From: Erysipelotrichaceae bacterium
GTDB lineage: Bacteria > Bacillota_I > Bacilli_A > Erysipelotrichales > Erysipelotrichaceae
Length of the DNA: 9,129 bases
Assembly (NCBI GenBank): GCA_017561615.1
Contig: JAFZBT010000046.1
Coordinates: 1 to 9,129, forward strand
Direction of reading: 5' to 3'
Shown piece after piece: positions 5,633 to 9,129 of this stretch. Position 1 is the stretch's first letter. Every line of letters starts with the position of its first letter. A program made the position numbers and the translations under genes. Below the pieces are notes generated by a model, which worked only from the letters and a program-made list of their open reading frames with translations, did not search any database and had not been told where the DNA came from.

Positions 5633-8600
5633 ATGACGCAGTACAAGTACAATGCCTTCATATCGTACCGCCATGCCGAGCCGGACATGCGGGTCGCCAA
5701 GGAGATCCAACAACAGCTGGAGCGCTTCAGAATACCCACCGCCATTCAGCAGAAGAGCGGAATGAAGAAGATCGAGCGCATCTTCAAGGACCAGGAGGAA
5801 CTGGAACTGACCGATGACCTGTCCAGACAGCTGGAGGAGAATCTCCGTGATTCCGAATATCTCATCGTCATCTGTTCGCCTTCCTACCTGCAGTCCAAGT
5901 GGTGTCTGCTTGAGGTGGAAAACTATCTGAAATACCATGACCGCGACCACGTCATCTGCGTTCTGGCCGATGGCGAGCCCCCGGCCATTTTCCCGGATAT
6001 CCTGCGCCGGCAGACAAGGGAAGTCAGCGTAAACGGCAGAAAGAAGACTCTCGAGGAAGAGGTGGAGCCGCTGGCGGCTGATTACCGCCAGGACTTCAGA
6101 GACGCCCGACGCATCGAACTGCCCCGGATCGCCGCCCGGATCATCGGCTGCAGCTATGACGAACTGGTCATGCGTCAGGAAAAATACCGCCGCAGAAAGC
6201 TGGCAGCGATTCTGGCCGGCGTCTTTACGGCGGCCGTGATCGCCATTTCCTACCTGCTCTGGAGCAACTATCAGATCAACAGGAACTATCAGCGCTCGCT
6301 GATCAGCGAATCACGGGTGCTGGCAGAGAAATCGCTGTCCGCCATGGAAGAGACGGACCGCTTCAGCGCTCTTGAAAGCGCCCTGAGCGCCCTGCCTTCA
6401 GAAGGCAACGAACGTCCGGTCGTTGACGAAGCTCTGTACGCTGCCGCTCTGGCTTCCTACGCCTATCAGACGCCCTACGGCCGCATGCTGGAAACCTGGA
6501 GGATCGATCAGCCCGGCAGCATTACCGATTATTTCCCGTCCCGGGACGGCCGCTGGCTGGTCTGCCTCAACAGTGAGGGAGCGGTTACGACCTACAGTCT
6601 GTCCGGCCGGGAAAAGAAGGCGGAGTTTTCGCTGAACGCCGGTGCCGCCGCTGAACACATTGAAGAAGGCGCCGCCGGCCAGCTGTTCAGCTACTATGAC
6701 GGGGCCGTGCACTGCTTTGACTATCTGAAAGGCGAGGAAAGCTGGAGCCTGCCGTTAAAGTATCAATGGCTCGGCATCGCCCGTCTTTCCCACGATGAAA
6801 AATACATTGCCTCTGCCGATACGCTGGCCATACAGGTCATGACGGTACAGGGAGAACCGTATCTGAGCATGCCTCTGCCGGCGGACATCGACGGCTACAT
6901 CACCGATTTCATCTGGTCGCCGGATGATCTCTATCTGGCGGTCGTGCTGCGCAGCGAGGGCCGCTACATGATCGGCTATTATGAATTCGACACCAGCCGC
7001 TTCCATCTGCACGACGAGCAGTGGCAGCGCATTGACCGGCTCTGTTACGGCTCTGACGATACTCTCTACATCATCGCCGATAACGGCACGCATTCCTCCG
7101 CCGTCTATCATGACAGCACCTATCTGATTCCCGATGAATACTTCCTTACGGCCTACCGGCAGCAGGAGAAGATCTATTCCCGCGGCTTCAGCTCGGCCAG
7201 TCTGACCGGCAGCTGTTACGCTGAGGAGATGAACGGTCAGGGACTGCTGGTTGCCGCCGGCAATCAGCTGATGCTTGTCGACCGGCAGGGACAGGAGGTC
7301 TTCCGCAGGCAGACCGCCGATGAGATCGTCGGCATTCTTGACCATGACGATACGGCGGTATCGCTGGCTCTTTATAACGGCGAGCAGATCATGGTTGCCC
7401 TGGCAGACGGCGCCTCGATTTCCGTCCGCCAGTTTACCGGCAGCTGTCAGCAGGCGGAAATGCTGGATAACGGCAGCTATCTGAGCGTCAGCGACGGCAA
7501 CCTTCAGATCTACGAGACCGTCTATGACGATTCTCTGGAGTATTATGACCAGCCGCTGGCGTCGCAGGCTGACTGCTGTTTCACGGAAGGAAACATTCTG
7601 GGCATCATCGCCGGAAGAACGGTCACCATGTATGACCGCACCAGCCGTCAGCTCGTCAGCACCATAAGTCTTGACCAGGACCACGGCTATCACTGGCTGC
7701 AGTGCCGCAAAGGCGAACTCCGGATATTGAAGGTCGATTCCCCCAGCGGCCGGATGAGCGTGCTGTTCTATGACTTAAGCAGCGGCCAATTCCTGAGGGA
7801 AAGGGATCTGGGCCTGCGGGAATTCCATGTAGCCAACGGCTATCTGTCCAGCCCGATGAACTATTCCGACGCCTTCTATCTGGAGTCCTATTACCGCGGC
7901 ACCTCGCCGCTGGTCCTGAAGGAGGGCTGTCTGTATCTGCATCAGCAGGACAATGACGGTCAGCTGGTGATCTATGACATGGACAGCGATGAACTGAGCA
8001 CTCTGGATCTCCGGCTGCCTTCCGGGACGGCTCTGCTGGACAACACCATTCTCAGCGAACCCAGCAGAATGGCGGTAAGCCCGGACGGCCGGAAACTGTT
8101 TACGGTCATGCGGGACCAGAAGACCGGTGTTCTGACCGGCGGCATCTTCGACCTCAAGAGCGGTCAGTGCCTGCAGAGAGTCGAAGGCGGCTTCGATGAC
8201 AGGCTGTTTGTCTGGAAGGAAAACCTGCTGATCGTCCGGGAGCACAGTCTTGATGTTCTTGACGCTGACGGTAAAACGGTAAATCAGATACCCCTTACCT
8301 CCCAGCAGCCGGTGGCCCTGGACAGCCATGACGGGCTGATCATCTGCCTGTTCCCGGACGGCCAGCTGACGGTCTGCCGCGGATCAGCGGCAGTGAAGAC
8401 GGTCAGGCTGCCGTTTGCGGACGGCAATGCCGTCAGTGAAAAGATGATCAACTTCCAGTATGACGGGGAAAGACTGTATCTGCTCTGGCAGGACAGACTG
8501 GCAGCCGTCGATCTGACTGGCGAAGGGACCACGCCGCTGTTCACCGTTGATCAGGACGCTGTGGGCTGCCTGACTGACAGTGACGAGATCCTGATCAGCA

Positions 8601-8713
8601 CCGTGCTGTTCGGCGCGGATTCAGGACGGTATTACGCGGCAACCTATCACCAGTATTCCCCCGAAGAACTGATCAGCCGGGCAAAAGAGCAGCTGAAAGC
8701 CTTTCAGCGCTAG
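5633..8713 (+). CDS. TIR-domain membrane protein with C-terminal beta-propeller repeats
   Basis: In this 1026-aa protein residues 1-180 are a bacterial TIR domain: YNAFISYRH (6-14), RFRIP in the BB-loop region (31-35), IFKDQEEL (50-57), LIVICSPSYL (77-86) and SKWCLLEVENYL (88-99). E94 is at the position of the catalytic glutamate of NAD+-cleaving TIRs. A family-typical tail (EPLAAD..., IIGCSYDELVMRQ) leads to basic RRRK (186-189) and one transmembrane helix (about 190-209). A helical linker (SRVLAEKSLSAMEETDRF, 227-244) resembles those before propellers in STAND/TIR-WD40 proteins. From about 290 to 1010 come irregular propeller-like repeats, for example FPSRDGRWLV, WSPDDLYLAVV and MAVSPDGRKLFTV. 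By the positive-inside rule TIR is cytosolic and the propeller outside. The product is inferred to be an NAD+-derived nucleotide signal or NAD+ loss; activity is unproven. GGAG (5620-5623) lies in the end of the upstream gene, implying translational coupling. A strong hairpin terminates the operon. Confidence 0.92.
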   Translation: MTQYKYNAFISYRHAEPDMRVAKEIQQQLERFRIPTAIQQKSGMKKIERIFKDQEELELTDDLSRQLEENLRDSEYLIVICSPSYLQSKWCLLEVENYLKYHDRDHVICVLADGEPPAIFPDILRRQTREVSVNGRKKTLEEEVEPLAADYRQDFRDARRIELPRIAARIIGCSYDELVMRQEKYRRRKLAAILAGVFTAAVIAISYLLWSNYQINRNYQRSLISESRVLAEKSLSAMEETDRFSALESALSALPSEGNERPVVDEALYAAALASYAYQTPYGRMLETWRIDQPGSITDYFPSRDGRWLVCLNSEGAVTTYSLSGREKKAEFSLNAGAAAEHIEEGAAGQLFSYYDGAVHCFDYLKGEESWSLPLKYQWLGIARLSHDEKYIASADTLAIQVMTVQGEPYLSMPLPADIDGYITDFIWSPDDLYLAVVLRSEGRYMIGYYEFDTSRFHLHDEQWQRIDRLCYGSDDTLYIIADNGTHSSAVYHDSTYLIPDEYFLTAYRQQEKIYSRGFSSASLTGSCYAEEMNGQGLLVAAGNQLMLVDRQGQEVFRRQTADEIVGILDHDDTAVSLALYNGEQIMVALADGASISVRQFTGSCQQAEMLDNGSYLSVSDGNLQIYETVYDDSLEYYDQPLASQADCCFTEGNILGIIAGRTVTMYDRTSRQLVSTISLDQDHGYHWLQCRKGELRILKVDSPSGRMSVLFYDLSSGQFLRERDLGLREFHVANGYLSSPMNYSDAFYLESYYRGTSPLVLKEGCLYLHQQDNDGQLVIYDMDSDELSTLDLRLPSGTALLDNTILSEPSRMAVSPDGRKLFTVMRDQKTGVLTGGIFDLKSGQCLQRVEGGFDDRLFVWKENLLIVREHSLDVLDADGKTVNQIPLTSQQPVALDSHDGLIICLFPDGQLTVCRGSAAVKTVRLPFADGNAVSEKMINFQYDGERLYLLWQDRLAAVDLTGEGTTPLFTVDQDAVGCLTDSDEILISTVLFGADSGRYYAATYHQYSPEELISRAKEQLKAFQR

Positions 8714-8738
8714 AACAGATCATTGGAAAAAAGAAAAT

Positions 8739-8774
8739 AAAGCGCATGCTCACGGGAGCATGCGCTTTGCTTTC
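8739..8774. terminator. Strong terminator of the RyR/TIR operon (bidirectional)
   Basis: AAAGCGCATGCTC (8739-8751) pairs perfectly over 13 bp with GAGCATGCGCTTT (8756-8768) around ACGG. On the + strand it is followed by TTTGCTTTC (8766-8774, overlapping the stem end). On the minus strand it is followed by a much longer T-rich run (TTTATTTTCTTTTTTCC), so it should block transcription from the right even better. It lies 25 nt after the TIR gene stop. Confidence 0.85.
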
Positions 8775-8833
8775 AGCACTCAGAACAGCCTGCTTGTGCA
8801 TAATGGCGGTTTTTTATAAAAACGAAAAAAATA

Positions 8834-8862
8834 TGTGGAAACTGTGTGATTGGTGCTATAAT
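8834..8862 (+). promoter_or_regulatory. PTS operon promoter, extended -10 (TGCTATAAT)
   Basis: TATAAT at 8857-8862 is preceded by TGC (8854-8856), a consensus extended -10. The -35 position 17 bp upstream (TGTGGA, 8834-8839) is poor. An A/T-rich stretch from 8810 to 8833 could act as an UP element. The transcript would begin near 8869, inside the cre site, giving a leader of about 105 nt before the TTG start. Confidence 0.65.
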
Positions 8863-8876
8863 GTAAACGGTATCAT
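8861..8876 (+). promoter_or_regulatory. Catabolite-responsive element (cre), CcpA operator
   Basis: The 16 bases at 8861-8876 (ATGTAAACGGTATCAT) match the Bacillota cre consensus WTGNNARCGNWWWCAW at every defined position. The site overlaps the end of the -10 box and the predicted transcription start. In known cases this placement gives repression by CcpA with HPr-Ser-P when a preferred sugar is present. The downstream PTS gene fits such control. A pathway-specific LacI-family repressor could also use a site of this shape. Confidence 0.72.
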
Positions 8877-8889
8877 ATGGCGAAAAAAG

Positions 8890-8916
8890 AATTTGTCGGG
8901 TTAAAAGAGACAAATT
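8890..8916 (+). promoter_or_regulatory. Possible leader stem-loop before the PTS gene
   Basis: AATTTGTC (8890-8897) can pair with GACAAATT (8909-8916) around an 11-nt purine-rich loop, followed by TTTATAAAG. It lies in the predicted untranslated leader of a PTS gene, where attenuators and antiterminator targets are common. The stem is AT-rich and weak, and the U-tract is short, so it may be incidental. Confidence 0.25.
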
Positions 8917-8931
8917 TTATAAAGAAGACCT

Positions 8932-8947
8932 ATGAAATCGATTTCAT
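8932..8947. promoter_or_regulatory. Perfect 16-bp palindrome, probable operator
   Basis: ATGAAATCGATTTCAT at 8932-8947 equals its own reverse complement over all 16 bases, with a central CG as in LacI/GalR-family operators. It lies about 63 nt after the predicted transcription start and 12 nt before AAGGAG of the PTS gene. A repressor bound here would act as a roadblock. It could equally be a site for another dimeric regulator, or a short RNA hairpin near the ribosome binding site. Confidence 0.5.
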
Positions 8948-8974
8948 GAAATATTGGGAAAGGAGTGATTCAGA

Positions 8975-9129
8975 TTGATTTTTGATAAGAAGATCGCTTT
9001 GTTCCATCAGCATGCCGAAGACAGAGACAGCGCTCTGAAGATGCTGGCAGATGAATTCGTAAAGGCAGGCGTCGTCGAGGAAAACTTCTATGACGGCATC
9101 CTGGCCAGAGAAGCAAACTTCCCGACCGG
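8975..9129 (+). CDS. PTS enzyme IIA, fructose/galactitol-type (N-terminal part, runs off window)
   Basis: The first 51 residues are visible. LADEFVKAGVVEENFYDGIL (residues 24-43) followed by ending AREANFPT resembles the opening of EIIA proteins of the fructose/mannitol/galactitol superfamily (EIIA_2), where a two-helix pattern leads to the conserved FPTG. The phosphorylated histidine of the family lies further on, beyond the window. EIIA takes phosphate from HPr and passes it to EIIB during sugar uptake; the sugar cannot be told. The start is TTG (8975-8977): AAGGAG (8960-8965) stands 9 nt before it, and no in-frame ATG occurs before codon 23. It is preceded by an extended -10 promoter, a cre site and a palindrome, so it is probably the first gene of a regulated operon. 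Confidence 0.82.
   Translation, partial: MIFDKKIALFHQHAEDRDSALKMLADEFVKAGVVEENFYDGILAREANFPT

Noticed and set aside
6755..7693. Minus-strand open frame (312 codons) opposite the propeller region
   Set aside because: It is antisense shadow sequence with no motif and no start signal.
3719..8713. Stating outright that this is a phage-defence operon
   Set aside because: No other defence gene lies in the window and the outward-facing propeller suits other signals equally well, so defence remains a hypothesis.
1..9129. CRISPR arrays, tRNA or rRNA genes, integrases, attachment sites
   Set aside because: I looked for repeat-spacer periodicity, tRNA-like cloverleaf ends and recombinase motifs on both strands and saw none.

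Overview
The window reads as ordinary bacterial chromosome from a Bacillota (Firmicutes) organism, perhaps an Erysipelotrichia or Clostridia relative. Supporting signs are strong AGGAGG-type ribosome binding sites, a TTG start, TATAAT and extended -10 promoters, U-tract terminators, a LacI/CcpA-family repressor and a perfect match to the CcpA cre consensus. The coding DNA looks moderately GC-rich by eye, while the first ~120 bases are AT-rich and look like a different neighbourhood. I cannot name a genus.

Layout, left to right. Bases 1-120 hold the tail of an unidentified + strand frame followed by a 12-bp hairpin. A minus-strand surE (5'/3'-nucleotidase) ends at 145 in its own terminator. 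It is transcribed divergently from a + strand FAD-dependent dehydrogenase of the COG2509 type (1013-2563). That gene converges on a minus-strand LacI-family repressor (2576-3592), and both stop codons lie inside the arms of a single bidirectional terminator. The repressor is divergent from a two-gene + strand operon (3719-8713) with its own promoter and terminator. After that terminator, a cre-controlled leader precedes the start of a PTS enzyme IIA gene that runs off the right edge.

The notable part is the two-gene operon. Gene 1 (636 aa) is a membrane protein with about three N-terminal helices, a cytosolic region with two Rossmann-like segments arranged as in RCK/TrkA channel-gating modules, and a C-terminal ryanodine-receptor (RyR)-type domain. 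Gene 2 (1026 aa) begins 3 nt after gene 1 stops. It has an N-terminal TIR domain with an intact putative catalytic glutamate, one transmembrane helix with a strongly basic inner flank, and about 720 residues of beta-propeller-like repeats that the charge pattern places outside the cell. Bacterial, plant and SARM1 TIR domains can make ADP-ribose-type products from NAD+, and eukaryotic ryanodine receptors respond to cyclic ADP-ribose signalling. A testable reading is therefore a membrane receptor (propeller outside, TIR enzyme inside) whose nucleotide product is sensed by the RyR protein, which gates or signals at the same membrane. This is inference from domains and gene order; whether it serves phage defence, envelope sensing or another role cannot be decided from the sequence.

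The remaining genes are housekeeping or metabolic and show no obvious functional link to the operon. The lacI-type repressor has no sugar gene beside it within the window, but a perfect 16-bp palindrome of LacI-operator shape lies in the PTS leader.
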